Shown here piece after piece: positions 55,564 through 64,000 of a stretch of 64,000 nucleotides of DNA. The notes under the pieces are model-generated. The model saw only the letters and a program-made list of their open reading frames with translations, was not told the origin of the DNA and ran no database searches. The stretch lies in assembly GCF_028023675.1 (NCBI RefSeq), contig NZ_JAQIOZ010000003.1:124001-188000 (forward strand), written 5' to 3'. The DNA comes from Primorskyibacter aestuariivivens. Its GTDB lineage: Bacteria; Pseudomonadota; Alphaproteobacteria; Rhodobacterales; Rhodobacteraceae. Numbering within the stretch: the stretch's first letter is position 1; each line of letters begins with the position of its first letter. The position numbers and the translations under genes are program-made.

Positions 55564-55705
55564 ATCATCTATGCGTGTGGCGCAGAGATGCTATGCATCT
55601 GCCCGGCTACGCAGAGGGGGATGGCCATGTTACACCCCGGCGCAATTGAGAAAAGGCTATGCGCACAGCGACACAATGCCATGTGGTGATGCGGGCTTGG
55701 TGTAT

Positions 55706-55721
55706 AGTTTAAGGTTAAACA
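55706..55721. promoter_or_regulatory. second, degenerate operator copy close to aceE
   Basis: AGTTTAAGGTTAAACA keeps both six-base arms (GTTTAA, TTAAAC) but has GG instead of CG at the centre. It lies 38 bases before the aceE start and 150 bases from the perfect copy, a layout suited to looping or to promoter occlusion. Confidence 0.5.
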
Positions 55722-55758
55722 AACGCGCAAACCGAGTGCGGAGGAGGAATAGAGAGAC

Positions 55759-58413
55759 ATGACAGATCAGAGCCATGACATTGATCCGGTCGAATCGCAG
55801 GAATGGCAGGACGCCGTTCAGGATGTGATCGAACGCGACGGTGCGAACCGGGCACATTACCTGCTGGACAAGGCTGTACAGCAAGCCCGCGCCGCCGGTG
55901 CCACGCTGCCGTTTTCGGCTACCACGCCCTACCAGAACACAATCCCGGTGGATGATCAGTATGATTTCCCCGGCGATCTGGAAATGGAATGGCGCATCCG
56001 CACGATCAACCGCTGGAATGCCATGGCGACCGTTGTGCGCCGCAACAAGGTGTCCAGCGAATATGGCGGGCATATCGCGTCCTTCGCGTCCTCGGCTGTC
56101 ATGTATGACGTGGGTCTGAACCATTTCTGGCGCTCCAAATCGGCAATCCACGGCGGCGATCTGGTGTTCTTTCAGGGCCACGTGATCCCCGGCATCTATG
56201 CGCGCTCCTTCATGGAAGGCCGCATCGGCGAGGATCAGCTGGAAAACTTCCGTTCGGAAGTGGACGGCAAGGGCCTCTCCTCATACCCGCACCCGTGGCT
56301 GATGCCCGATTACTGGCAGTTCCCGACCGTTTCGATGGGTCTGGGGCCGCTCATGGCGATCTATCAGGCGCGGTTCATGAAATACATGCACAACCGCGGC
56401 CATATCGACATGGCCGACCGCAAGGTCTGGTGCTTCCTTGGCGATGGTGAGATGGACGAACCGGAAAGCCGGGGCGCGATTGACCTTGCCTCGCGCGAAG
56501 GGCTCGACAACCTGATCTTTGTGATCAACTGCAACCTGCAGCGTCTCGACGGTCCGGTGCGCGGCAACGGCAAGATCGTGCAAGAGCTTGAGGGCGACTT
56601 CCGCGGTGCAGGCTGGAACGTGATCAAGCTTCTCTGGGGCAAGGGCTGGGACGATCTGCTTGAGAAAGACACCTCCGGCAAACTGCGCCTGTTGATGGAA
56701 GAAACTGTTGATGGCGATTACCAGACCTTCAAGTCGAAGGACGGTGCCTATATCCGCAAGCATTTCTTTGGCAAATATCCGGAAACTGCGGCACTTGTCG
56801 AAGACTGGACGGATGAGCAGATCTGGTCCCTGCGCCGTGGAGGGCACGACCCGCAAAAGGTCTACACCGCCTTCAAGAAAGCGAGCGAGACCAAGGGGCA
56901 GCCCAGCTGTCTTCTGGTGAAAACCGTCAAGGGCCACGGCATGGGCACGGCTGGCGAGGGCCAGAACACCACCCACCAACAAAAGAAGATGACCGAGGAT
57001 CAGCTGCGCGCGTTCCGCGACCGGTTCAAGATCCCGGTGTCGGACGAAGACGTGGGCAAGGCCCCCTTCGTGGCGCTGAACAACGCGCAAAAGGCCTATC
57101 TGGCCGACAAGCGCAAGGCGCTGGGCGGGGACTTCCCGAAACGGACCACCGATTACCCCGCGCTGGAGATTCCGCCGCTGGAGACCTTCAAGGGTCAGCT
57201 CACAGGCACTGGCGAGCGTGAAATTTCCACCACCATGGCCTTTGTCCGTATCCTGACCACGCTCCTGCGCGACAAGAAAATCGGCAAGAACGTGGTTCCG
57301 ATCGTTCCGGATGAAAGCCGTACCTTCGGGATGGAAGGGCTGTTCCGTTCGGTGGGCATCTACAACCCGATGGGCCAGAAATACACGCCCGAAGACCGCG
57401 ATCAGATGTCCTATTACAAGGAATCCGAAAACGGCCAGGTGCTGCAGGAAGGCATCAACGAGGCCGGTGCCATGGCGGACTGGATCGCGGCGGCGACCGC
57501 TTATTCCAATCACGGCGTGGGCATGATCCCGTTCTTCATCTACTACTCGATGTTCGGCTTCCAGCGGATTGGCGATCTGGCCTGGGCCGCGGGCGACAGC
57601 CGCGCGCGTGGCTTCATGCTGGGCGGCACCGCCGGGCGCACCACGCTGAACGGCGAGGGGCTGCAGCACGAGGACGGGCATTCCCACATCCTCGCGGGCA
57701 CCATCCCGAACTGCATCACCTATGACCCGACCTTCCAATACGAGGTTGCCGTCATCGTGCATCACGGTCTCAAGCGGATGTATGAGAACAATGAAGACGT
57801 GTTCTTCTATCTCACCCTGATGAACGAAAACTATGCCCATCCCGACATGCCGATGGGTGTCGAGGAGGACATCATTCGCGGCCTGTACCGTCTTAAACAG
57901 GTGGCCAAGCCGGGCAAGAAACATGTCAACCTGATGGGGTCGGGCACGATCCTTGTTCAGGCGATGAAAGCCGCTGAGATGCTGGAAGAGGACTTTGGCG
58001 TGACCGCTGATATCTGGTCGGCCACCTCCTTCAACGAGCTGGGCCGCGATTGTCAGGATGCGGCGCGCTGGAACCGTCTGAACCCGCTGGAAGAGCCCAA
58101 GGTGCCGTTTGTGGCGCAACAGCTTTCCGGCGTCAAAGGCCCGGTGATTGCCGCCACCGACTATATGAAGAACTTCGCAGAACAGATCCGGCCCTGTGTG
58201 CCGGGCCGCTACACGGTGCTGGGCACGGACGGCTTTGGCCGCTCGGACAGCCGCGTGAACCTGCGCCGCTTCTTCGAGGTGGATGCCAACCACATCGCGG
58301 CGGCCGCCATGGTGGATCTCTTCCGCGAAGGGGCGATCACCAAGGCCGTGCTGGAAAAGGCACTCACAAAATATGACATCGACGGCGACAAGCCGAACCC
58401 GCGTCTGGTTTGA
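55759..58413 (+). CDS. aceE: pyruvate dehydrogenase E1 component, homodimeric type
   Basis: The 884-residue thiamine diphosphate enzyme decarboxylates pyruvate and reductively acetylates the E2 lipoyl groups. It is the single-chain (alpha2) E1: N-terminal domain with EYGGHIASFASSAVMYDVGL, the ThDP motif GDGEMDEPESRGAI and VINCNLQRLDGPVRGNGKI, a middle domain with PIVPDESRTFGMEGLFRSVG, and the C-terminal SATSFNELGRDCQDAARWNR. Alphaproteobacteria usually use the heterotetrameric PdhA/PdhB, so this is a second or alternative type. First gene of the operon, 21 bases before aceF. Confidence 0.97.
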   Translation: MTDQSHDIDPVESQEWQDAVQDVIERDGANRAHYLLDKAVQQARAAGATLPFSATTPYQNTIPVDDQYDFPGDLEMEWRIRTINRWNAMATVVRRNKVSSEYGGHIASFASSAVMYDVGLNHFWRSKSAIHGGDLVFFQGHVIPGIYARSFMEGRIGEDQLENFRSEVDGKGLSSYPHPWLMPDYWQFPTVSMGLGPLMAIYQARFMKYMHNRGHIDMADRKVWCFLGDGEMDEPESRGAIDLASREGLDNLIFVINCNLQRLDGPVRGNGKIVQELEGDFRGAGWNVIKLLWGKGWDDLLEKDTSGKLRLLMEETVDGDYQTFKSKDGAYIRKHFFGKYPETAALVEDWTDEQIWSLRRGGHDPQKVYTAFKKASETKGQPSCLLVKTVKGHGMGTAGEGQNTTHQQKKMTEDQLRAFRDRFKIPVSDEDVGKAPFVALNNAQKAYLADKRKALGGDFPKRTTDYPALEIPPLETFKGQLTGTGEREISTTMAFVRILTTLLRDKKIGKNVVPIVPDESRTFGMEGLFRSVGIYNPMGQKYTPEDRDQMSYYKESENGQVLQEGINEAGAMADWIAAATAYSNHGVGMIPFFIYYSMFGFQRIGDLAWAAGDSRARGFMLGGTAGRTTLNGEGLQHEDGHSHILAGTIPNCITYDPTFQYEVAVIVHHGLKRMYENNEDVFFYLTLMNENYAHPDMPMGVEEDIIRGLYRLKQVAKPGKKHVNLMGSGTILVQAMKAAEMLEEDFGVTADIWSATSFNELGRDCQDAARWNRLNPLEEPKVPFVAQQLSGVKGPVIAATDYMKNFAEQIRPCVPGRYTVLGTDGFGRSDSRVNLRRFFEVDANHIAAAAMVDLFREGAITKAVLEKALTKYDIDGDKPNPRLV

Positions 58414-58434
58414 GCGGGACTGGAGGACAGTATT

Positions 58435-59694
58435 ATGGCAATTGAAGTAAACGTTCCCGATATCGGCGATTTCGACAACGTCCCGGTGGTGAGCATTCTG
58501 GTCTCAGTCGGCGATGTGATCGCCGAAGAAGATCCGTTGATCGAACTGGAGTCGGACAAGGCGACGATGGAAGTGCCGTCGCCCGCCGCTGGCAAGGTGG
58601 TTGAGATCAAGGTCAGCGAAGGTGACAACGTGTCCGAGGGCACGCTGATCCTGCTGCTGGAAGGCGACGCTGCGGGCGACGCCCCCGCCGCTGCCCCGGC
58701 AGAGGCCCCCGCTGCGGCTCCGGCACCTGCTGCGGCTCCGGCCCCGGCTGCCGCGCCTGCACCAGTGACGGATGCCGGTTTCGGCAAAGCCCATGCCTCG
58801 CCTTCCGTGCGTGCATTTGCCCGCCAGCTGGACATTGATCTGGCCAAAGTGAACGGTTCGGGCCGCAAGGGCCGCATCCTGCGCGAAGACGTGACCGCAT
58901 ACCTGAAATCCAGCACCGCACCTGCGGCTGCCGCGGGTGGCGCTGTCTCGGGCGGCATGGGCATCCCGCCGATCCCGGCGGTGGATTTCTCGAAATTCGG
59001 CCCTGTCGAAGACGTGGAAATGCCCCGGATCAAGAAGATCTCGGGCCCTGCGCTGCACCGTTCCTGGCTCAACATCCCGCATGTCACCCATAATGACGAG
59101 GCGGACATCACCGAACTGGACAAGTACCGCAAGGAGATGGACACCCAGGCCAAGGAAGAGGGCTACCGCGTTACGCTGCTCTCCTTTGTGATCAAGGCCA
59201 GCGTGTCCGCGCTCAAGCAGCATTGGGAGTTCAACTCGTCGATCCATCCCGATGGCGACAAGCTGATCAAGAAGGATTACTACAATATCGGTTTCGCCGC
59301 CGACACGCCCAACGGGCTGATGGTGCCGGTGATCAAGGATGCGGACCGCAAGGGTCTGGTCGAGATCTCCAAGGAACTGATGACGCTCTCCAAAGCCGCG
59401 CGCGATGGTGAGTTGAAATCCAAGGACATGCAGGGCGCGACCTTTACCATCTCGTCGCTGGGCGGTATTGGCGGCACCAGCTTTACCCCCATCGTGAACG
59501 CACCCGAAGTGGCGATCCTCGGCCTGACCCGGTCGAAAATGGCACCCGTGTGGAATGGCGAGGAATTCGTGCCGCGCCTGATGCAGCCGCTGTCGCTGTC
59601 TTATGACCACCGTGCCGTCGACGGTGCCTTGGCCGCGCGGTTCACCGTGACGCTCAAGACGCTGCTTGGCGATATGCGCAAGTTGATGTGGTAA
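58435..59694 (+). CDS. aceF: dihydrolipoamide acetyltransferase (E2) of pyruvate dehydrogenase
   Basis: The 419-residue protein has one N-terminal lipoyl domain (Lys42 in [11 protein letters not shown]), an Ala/Pro-rich linker of about 40 residues ([20 protein letters not shown]), an E3-binding domain ([20 protein letters not shown]) and the catalytic domain ending [15 protein letters not shown] (catalytic His near 392). It transfers the acetyl group to CoA. Shorter than E. coli AceF, which has three lipoyl domains. A 52-base stretch around the lipoyl lysine is identical to that of lpd downstream. Confidence 0.97.
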   Translation: MAIEVNVPDIGDFDNVPVVSILVSVGDVIAEEDPLIELESDKATMEVPSPAAGKVVEIKVSEGDNVSEGTLILLLEGDAAGDAPAAAPAEAPAAAPAPAAAPAPAAAPAPVTDAGFGKAHASPSVRAFARQLDIDLAKVNGSGRKGRILREDVTAYLKSSTAPAAAAGGAVSGGMGIPPIPAVDFSKFGPVEDVEMPRIKKISGPALHRSWLNIPHVTHNDEADITELDKYRKEMDTQAKEEGYRVTLLSFVIKASVSALKQHWEFNSSIHPDGDKLIKKDYYNIGFAADTPNGLMVPVIKDADRKGLVEISKELMTLSKAARDGELKSKDMQGATFTISSLGGIGGTSFTPIVNAPEVAILGLTRSKMAPVWNGEEFVPRLMQPLSLSYDHRAVDGALAARFTVTLKTLLGDMRKLMW

Positions 59695-59708
59695 GGGGAG
59701 AGAGACCA

Positions 59709-61445
59709 ATGGACGTTAAAGTACCCGATATTGGCGACTTCTCCGAAGTCCCCGTTGTCTCGATCCTGGTGGCGGTGGGCGACACCGTGGCCGAGGAAGA
59801 TGCGCTGATCGAACTGGAGTCGGACAAGGCGACGATGGAAGTGCCGTCGCCCGCCGCAGGTGTGGTCAAGGAAATCAAGGTGGCCGAGGGCGACAAGGTT
59901 TCCGAGGGCTCGCTGATCCTCGTGCTCGAAGGGGCAGGGGCCGAAGAGGCTCCCAAAACCGCCGAAGACGCGCCCGCCGCCGCGCCGCAATCTGTGGCCG
60001 CCACCGGCACCGCGACCGGTCCCGGAGATGTTCATGCCGAGGTGGTCGTTCTGGGCTCTGGCCCCGGCGGCTACACCGCAGCCTTTCGCGCCGCAGACCT
60101 TGGCAAGAAGGTTGTTCTCATTGAGAAAAACCCGACGCTGGGCGGTGTCTGCCTGAACGTGGGCTGTATCCCCTCCAAGGCGCTCTTGCACGTGGCCAAG
60201 GTGATCACCGAGGCCGAGGAAATGGCCTCGCACGGGATTTCCTTTGGCAAGCCCAAGATCGATCTGGACGAACTGCGCGGCTTCAAGGACGGCGTTGTGG
60301 GCCAGCTGACCGGCGGGCTTGATGGCCTGTCCAAGGGCCGCAAGGTGCAGGTGGTGCGCGGGTTCGGGAAATTCACTGGGCCGAACATGATCGAAGTGGA
60401 CAACGACGGCGAGAAATCCACCGTCTCCTTTGATCAATGCATCATCGCCGCCGGGTCCGAGCCGGTGAACCTGCCCTTTATCCCGCATGATGACGAGCGG
60501 GTGATCGATTCCACCGGCGCGCTGGAGTTGAAAGACATTCCGAAGCGGATGCTGGTTCTGGGCGGGGGCATCATCGGTCTGGAAATGGCCTGTGTCTATG
60601 ATGCGCTGGGTTCCAACATCACCGTGGTCGAACTGATGGATCAGATCATTCCCGGTGCGGACAAGGACATCGTCAAGCCGCTGCACAACCGGATCAAGTC
60701 CCGCTACGAGGATATCAAGCTCAAGACCAAGGTGACGGCGGTCGAGGCGCAGAAGAAGGGTCTTAAGGTCACTTTTGAGGATGACAAGGGCGAGGTCACG
60801 ACAGACACGTTCGACAAGATCCTTGTTGCCGTGGGCCGCAAACCCAATGGCAAGCTGATCAATGCCGAAGCGGCCGGTGTGGCCGTGGATGAACGCGGCT
60901 TTATCGCCGTGGACAGCCAGCAGAAAACCGGCGTGTCCCATATCTTTGCCATCGGCGACGTGGTGGGCCAGCCCATGCTGGCGCATAAGGCGGTGCATGA
61001 GGGCAAGGTCGCGGCAGAGGTTGCTGCCGGTCACAAACGCCATTTCGATGCGCGTCTGATCCCGTCGGTGGCCTATACCGATCCGGAAGTGGCATGGTGC
61101 GGCGTGACCGAAACGGAAGCCAAGGCCAAGGGCATCACCTTCGAAAAGGGCGTGTTCCCCTGGGCCGCCTCGGGCAAATCGCTGTCCAATGGCCGTTCCG
61201 AGGGCATGACAAAACTGCTCTTTGATCCCGAGGATGACCGGCTGATCGGCGCCTGTATCGTGGGCACCAATGCGGGCGATCTGATCTCGGAATGCGCGCT
61301 GGCGATCGAGATGGGCGCGGATGCGGTGGACCTGGGCCACACGATTCACCCGCACCCGACCCTGTCGGAAACGGTGAACTTTGCCGCCGAGATGTTCGAA
61401 GGCACGATCACCGATCTCATGCCGCCGAAAAAGCGCAAGAAGTAA
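59709..61445 (+). CDS. lpd: dihydrolipoamide dehydrogenase (E3) with N-terminal lipoyl domain
   Basis: The 578-residue protein reoxidises dihydrolipoyl groups with FAD and NAD+. Residues 1-80 form a lipoyl domain (Lys40 in [11 protein letters not shown]), then an Ala/Pro-rich linker, then the classical E3: FAD loop [14 protein letters not shown], redox disulfide [16 protein letters not shown] motif [16 protein letters not shown] and the active-site [11 protein letters not shown]. An E3 carrying its own lipoyl domain is known in some proteobacteria. The start [20 protein letters not shown] is chosen over one seven codons upstream because it directly aligns with AceF. Followed by a terminator. 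Confidence 0.97.
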   Translation: MDVKVPDIGDFSEVPVVSILVAVGDTVAEEDALIELESDKATMEVPSPAAGVVKEIKVAEGDKVSEGSLILVLEGAGAEEAPKTAEDAPAAAPQSVAATGTATGPGDVHAEVVVLGSGPGGYTAAFRAADLGKKVVLIEKNPTLGGVCLNVGCIPSKALLHVAKVITEAEEMASHGISFGKPKIDLDELRGFKDGVVGQLTGGLDGLSKGRKVQVVRGFGKFTGPNMIEVDNDGEKSTVSFDQCIIAAGSEPVNLPFIPHDDERVIDSTGALELKDIPKRMLVLGGGIIGLEMACVYDALGSNITVVELMDQIIPGADKDIVKPLHNRIKSRYEDIKLKTKVTAVEAQKKGLKVTFEDDKGEVTTDTFDKILVAVGRKPNGKLINAEAAGVAVDERGFIAVDSQQKTGVSHIFAIGDVVGQPMLAHKAVHEGKVAAEVAAGHKRHFDARLIPSVAYTDPEVAWCGVTETEAKAKGITFEKGVFPWAASGKSLSNGRSEGMTKLLFDPEDDRLIGACIVGTNAGDLISECALAIEMGADAVDLGHTIHPHPTLSETVNFAAEMFEGTITDLMPPKKRKK

Positions 61446-61467
61446 CGGTATCGTTCACGCTTTCAAT

Positions 61468-61498
61468 AAGGACCGGGTTTCGCACCCGGTCCTTTTAT
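61468..61498 (+). terminator. rho-independent terminator of the pyruvate dehydrogenase operon
   Basis: Perfect 11-bp stem AAGGACCGGGT / ACCCGGTCCTT with loop TTCGC, followed by TTATTT, 23 bases after the lpd stop codon. Textbook form. Confidence 0.92.
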
Positions 61499-61524
61499 TT
61501 CGCCCTGCTGGCGCAGGTCGACCG

Positions 61525-61577
61525 GCTGGGGGGCCAGCCCCCCAGACCCCCCGAGGTATTTGCAAACAGAAGAAGAT
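61525..61577. repeat. intergenic palindromic repeat element, copy B
   Basis: CTGGGGGGCCAGCCCCCCAG forms a hairpin, followed by CCCCCCGAGGTATTTGCAAAC and AGAAGAAG. It matches copy A at 27349-27400 in hairpin, spacing and the GTATT..AACAGA..AAGAAG tail. It lies between the convergent lpd and SDR genes, just after the lpd terminator. Confidence 0.7.
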
Positions 61578-61643
61578 CCGGGGCCGGACCGGTGGCAGTC
61601 TCGGCCTCATGGACCTGACGCGGCGGATTGGCCGATGAACCGG

Positions 61644-62408
61644 TCAATCGGGGCGTTGCACCCTCAAGGCGGGCAGCCCGATCCCTGTGCCCTCAAACCC
61701 GCCATCGACCGCGATGCATTGTCCGGTCACATAAGACGCCTTGTCCGAGGCGAGAAAACAGATCACCTCCGCCAGTTCCCGTTCTGACCCGTAGCGGTTC
61801 AGAGGCATATGGTCGTGATAGGCGTCGATGATTTCCTGAGAATGCACCGCCATGGCCAGTTTTGTGGCTACCGGCCCAGGTGCCACCGCGTTGACCCGGA
61901 TACCGTATTCCCCAAGTTCCGCCGCCTGTTGCAGTGACAATTGGATCACCGCAGCTTTGGACGTGCCGTAAGCCACCCGGAGTGTGGACGCGCGCAGGCC
62001 CGAAATCGAGGCGATGTTCACAATGCTGCCGCGCGTCTCCTTCAGATGCGGGATCGCGGCTTGCGTGCAGAGAAACACGCCATCGAGATTGGTTTCCATC
62101 ACCGTGCGCCAGCGCGCGAAAGTGGTTTCTTCAATCGGGCCGAAATCCGCCACGCCGGCATTATTGATCAGCGCGTCAATCCGGCCAAAGGCCCCCATCG
62201 ACTCGGCGATCATGCGCTCGACCTGATCGGGGATTGACACATCCGCCACGATGGCGCGCGCGTTGTCCAACCCTTGTAATGCCTTTTCCAGCTCCGGCGC
62301 ATCGCGGTCGATCATTGCCACGCGCCAGCCGCTTTCCAGAAACAATTCCGCCGTCGCCAGCCCGATGCCGCGCGCGGCACCGGTGACCAGTGCAACCTTG
62401 TCTGTCAT
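61644..62408 (-). CDS. short-chain dehydrogenase/reductase
   Basis: The 254-residue classical SDR has the cofactor motif TGAARGIGLATAE, the NNAGVADFG motif, catalytic Ser (IASISG) and YGTSK (Tyr-x-x-x-Lys). Residues after the glycine motif (IDRD) favour NAD(H). The C-terminus has GQCIAVDGGFEGTG. The start at 62408 is chosen for AGAGGA just upstream; an ATG eight codons earlier has no such site. Substrate unknown; sugar or hydroxyacid dehydrogenases are common in this group. Adjacent to metF on the same strand but 54 bases apart. Confidence 0.88.
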   Translation of the reverse strand: MTDKVALVTGAARGIGLATAELFLESGWRVAMIDRDAPELEKALQGLDNARAIVADVSIPDQVERMIAESMGAFGRIDALINNAGVADFGPIEETTFARWRTVMETNLDGVFLCTQAAIPHLKETRGSIVNIASISGLRASTLRVAYGTSKAAVIQLSLQQAAELGEYGIRVNAVAPGPVATKLAMAVHSQEIIDAYHDHMPLNRYGSERELAEVICFLASDKASYVTGQCIAVDGGFEGTGIGLPALRVQRPD

Positions 62409-62462
62409 GTTCCTCTCCCCATTTTGCGCCAACCTGCCGCAAAGCCGGGGAAGAGGGAAGTA

Positions 62463-63329
62463 TCAGGCGACGTTTTCCAGCTTCACCTCGGGAACGACCC
62501 CCAGCGCGAAACAGACATCGCGGGTCAGCTCGGGGCGGTTCAGCGTGTAGAAATGAAGCGAATCCACGCCTTCGCCCACCAGCTCATCGCACATTTCGGT
62601 GCAAAGCGCCGTGGCCAGAAGGTCCTCGCGCCCGTCGCGCGCGGCCTTGGCAAAAGCCTCGTCGAGCCAGGCCGGGATGGGCGTGCCGCAGGCGGTGGCA
62701 AAGCGTTTCACGCCGCCCCAGTTCTCGATCGGCAGGATGCCGGGGATGATCGGTGCGGTGATCCCTGCGGCGGCGCATTTGTCGCGGAAACGCAGGAAGG
62801 TCTCGGCCTCGAAGAAAAACTGTGTCAGCGCCTCGGATGCGCCTGCGTCGATCTTGCGCTTGAGCCAGTCGATATCGGCCTGATCATCCGCCGCGTCGGG
62901 GTGGCGGTCGGGATAGGCACCCACGCGGATGGTGAAATCGCCCTTGTCGGCTAGTGCCGAGATCAACTCGCAACTGTCGGCAAAGCCATCGGGATGCGGG
63001 GTGAACCGTTCCGCGCCCTTGGGCGGGTCACCGCGCAGGGCGACGATGTCCTGAACACCCGCCTTGGCGAATTCATTTGCGATCCCAAGGGTTTCTTCGC
63101 GCGTGGCATCGACACAGGTCAGATGCGCGGCGACTTTCAGACCCGAGGATTTGTGCAGCGTCGCCACAGCATCGCGGGTCAGTTCGCGGGTCGTGCCGCC
63201 TGCGCCGTACGTCACGGACACAAAACGCGGCGACAGCGGGGCCAGCACCTGCACCGTGTCCCAAAGCCGGAAGGACGCTTCGAGATCGCGGGGCGGGAAG
63301 AATTCGAACGAGACGGAAGGAACGGTCAT
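62463..63329 (-). CDS. metF: methylenetetrahydrofolate reductase
   Basis: Reduces 5,10-methylenetetrahydrofolate to 5-methyltetrahydrofolate for methionine synthesis. The 288-residue TIM-barrel flavoprotein starts MTVPSVSFEFFPPRDLEASF, contains VSVTYGAGGT, VAHLTCVDATREE, ALRGDPP and EALTQFFFEAETFLRF, and ends SLHFYTLNRPELTRDVCFAL, all typical. An upstream extension of 60 codons lacks family character. It is divergent from metR across 87 bases containing a MetR-like site. Confidence 0.95.
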   Translation of the reverse strand: MTVPSVSFEFFPPRDLEASFRLWDTVQVLAPLSPRFVSVTYGAGGTTRELTRDAVATLHKSSGLKVAAHLTCVDATREETLGIANEFAKAGVQDIVALRGDPPKGAERFTPHPDGFADSCELISALADKGDFTIRVGAYPDRHPDAADDQADIDWLKRKIDAGASEALTQFFFEAETFLRFRDKCAAAGITAPIIPGILPIENWGGVKRFATACGTPIPAWLDEAFAKAARDGREDLLATALCTEMCDELVGEGVDSLHFYTLNRPELTRDVCFALGVVPEVKLENVA

Positions 63330-63375
63330 TTTGCAGATCCTCAGAAGTTTCCTCCTTGTTGCAGATGCAGCATTG

Positions 63376-63388
63376 TGAGACAAACTCA
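63376..63388. promoter_or_regulatory. candidate MetR binding site between metF and metR
   Basis: TGAG-ACAAA-CTCA has the spacing and symmetry of the MetR consensus TGAA-N5-TTCA with one symmetric change. It lies 46 bases before the metF start and 28 bases before metR. A second inverted pair (CTCAT...ATGAG) follows at about 63394-63410. Regulation by MetR with homocysteine is inferred from family knowledge. Confidence 0.6.
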
Positions 63389-63416
63389 TAAATCTCATCA
63401 CTATTATGAGGCGCAT

Positions 63417-64000
63417 ATGCATATCGAGTTTCGCCACCTGCGCACGATCAAGGCGATCCACGAAGCGGGCGGATTGGCCCGCGCTGCCGATCAGCTCAAC
63501 ATCACGCAATCGGCCCTGTCACATCAGATCAAGGGGCTGGAGGATCAGGCGGGGGTGGAGCTTTTCGTGCGCCGCTCCAAGCCGATGAAACTGTCAGCGG
63601 CGGGCATGCGGCTGTTGCGGGCGGCGGAAAAGATCCTGCCCGAGGTCGAGGCGCTGCAAGCCGAGTTCAGCGGGCTGCGCGACGGCAAATCAGGGCGCTT
63701 GCATATCGCCATCGAATGCCACGCCTGTTTCGAATGGCTGTTCCCGGTGCTGGAAGCGTTCCGCAAGAACTGGCCGGATGTGGATGTGGATATCCGCCCC
63801 GGGCTTGCCTTTGACGCGCTGCCCGCGCTGCAAAAGGAAGAGGTGGATCTTGTCGTCTCGTCCGACCCCGAAAACCTTGCAGGGGTGGAGTTCACGGAAC
63901 TCTTTGAATACGCGCCGGTTTTCGTGGCCTCGGCCCAGCACCCGTTGGCGGAAAAACCGTTCATCGAGCCACAGGACTTTCGTGGTCAGACGCTGATCAC
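63417..64000 (+). CDS. metR: MetR-like LysR-family regulator (partial, 3' end outside window)
   Basis: The visible 194 codons start MHIEFRHLRTIKAIHEAGGL. They contain a LysR winged helix (LARAADQLNITQSALSHQIK, then LFVRRSKPMKLSAAGMRLL) and part of the effector domain, with LHIAIECHACFEWLFPVLEA and VDLVVSSDPENLAGVEF, both characteristic of MetR. It is divergent from metF. The rest lies beyond the right edge. Confidence 0.92.
   Translation, partial: MHIEFRHLRTIKAIHEAGGLARAADQLNITQSALSHQIKGLEDQAGVELFVRRSKPMKLSAAGMRLLRAAEKILPEVEALQAEFSGLRDGKSGRLHIAIECHACFEWLFPVLEAFRKNWPDVDVDIRPGLAFDALPALQKEEVDLVVSSDPENLAGVEFTELFEYAPVFVASAQHPLAEKPFIEPQDFRGQTLI

Larger units (their letters stand above)
55361..55758. 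promoter_or_regulatory. pyruvate dehydrogenase operon control region
   Basis: About 400 bases between the divergent CHAT gene and aceE, with no supported gene. It holds two palindromic sites (55548-55563 and 55706-55721) and a strong ribosome site just before aceE (GGAGGAGGAATAGAGAG). The local A+T is higher than in neighbours around 55490-55560, where a promoter is likely. No riboswitch or small RNA was recognised. Confidence 0.6.

Noticed and set aside
55571-55762. A 63-codon frame in the pyruvate dehydrogenase control region, as a possible leader peptide
   Set aside because: No ribosome site at its ATG, no attenuator-like structure next to it, and it runs over the aceE ribosome site.
56281-58293. 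A 670-codon minus-strand open frame opposite aceE
   Set aside because: The complete, highly recognisable AceE on the plus strand explains the open frame.

Overview
The window reads as chromosome of an alphaproteobacterium of the Rhodobacteraceae (Roseobacter group). The support is high G+C with tight, often ATGA-overlapping genes, a ccoNOQP-ccoGHIS block with FnrL-type sites, SdhE, an LdtR-like MarR regulator, ThyX, a phasin/PHB depolymerase pair, and family assignments typical of that group. No rRNA, tRNA, CRISPR, integrase or transposase was seen. All calls come from reading the sequence; no database search was run.

Layout. 1-2025: malic enzyme fused to a phosphotransacetylase-like domain (runs off the left edge), with an 18-bp palindromic operator before it. 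2239-6764: nucleoside salvage operon cdd-deoA-deoB-add-upp, translationally coupled. 6830-9230: a SPOR-domain envelope protein and a membrane protein that looks like an inactivated M48 peptidase. 9305-18732: cbb3 oxidase maturation (ccoGHIS) and structural (ccoNOQP) operons, separated by a LysR gene and three small ORFs. 18928-23666: universal stress protein, small transporter, two cytochrome c lipoproteins, PPK2, LdtR-like regulator, sdhE and an XRE regulator. 23763-29955: aspartate aminotransferase, phasin, PHB depolymerase, MATE exporter, DUF1194 protein and glyoxalase I. 30053-32503: a TPR-plus-barrel Slam-like outer membrane protein with a TbpB-like lipoprotein, a candidate surface lipoprotein export pair. 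32703-34417: thyX and an AT-rich unknown gene.

34608-55360 is the most unusual region. About 21 kb holds genes for exported or envelope proteins, most of them proteases: two caspase-like C14 proteins, a PPC-like secreted protein, a DegP-like PDZ protease, a two-component pair, a patatin lipoprotein, a chymotrypsin-fold zymogen, three giant tandem helical-repeat paralogues (about 870 residues each), and a secreted CHAT peptidase. Nearly all have signal peptides. I propose a two-component-linked periplasmic proteolytic network that, as far as I know, has not been described.

55759-61445: a second-type pyruvate dehydrogenase operon (homodimeric AceE, AceF, and Lpd with its own lipoyl domain), preceded by the same palindrome found at the malic enzyme gene. 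This suggests one regulator joins the pyruvate-forming and pyruvate-consuming steps. 61644-64000: an SDR, metF and a divergent metR (cut by the right edge) with a MetR-like site between them.
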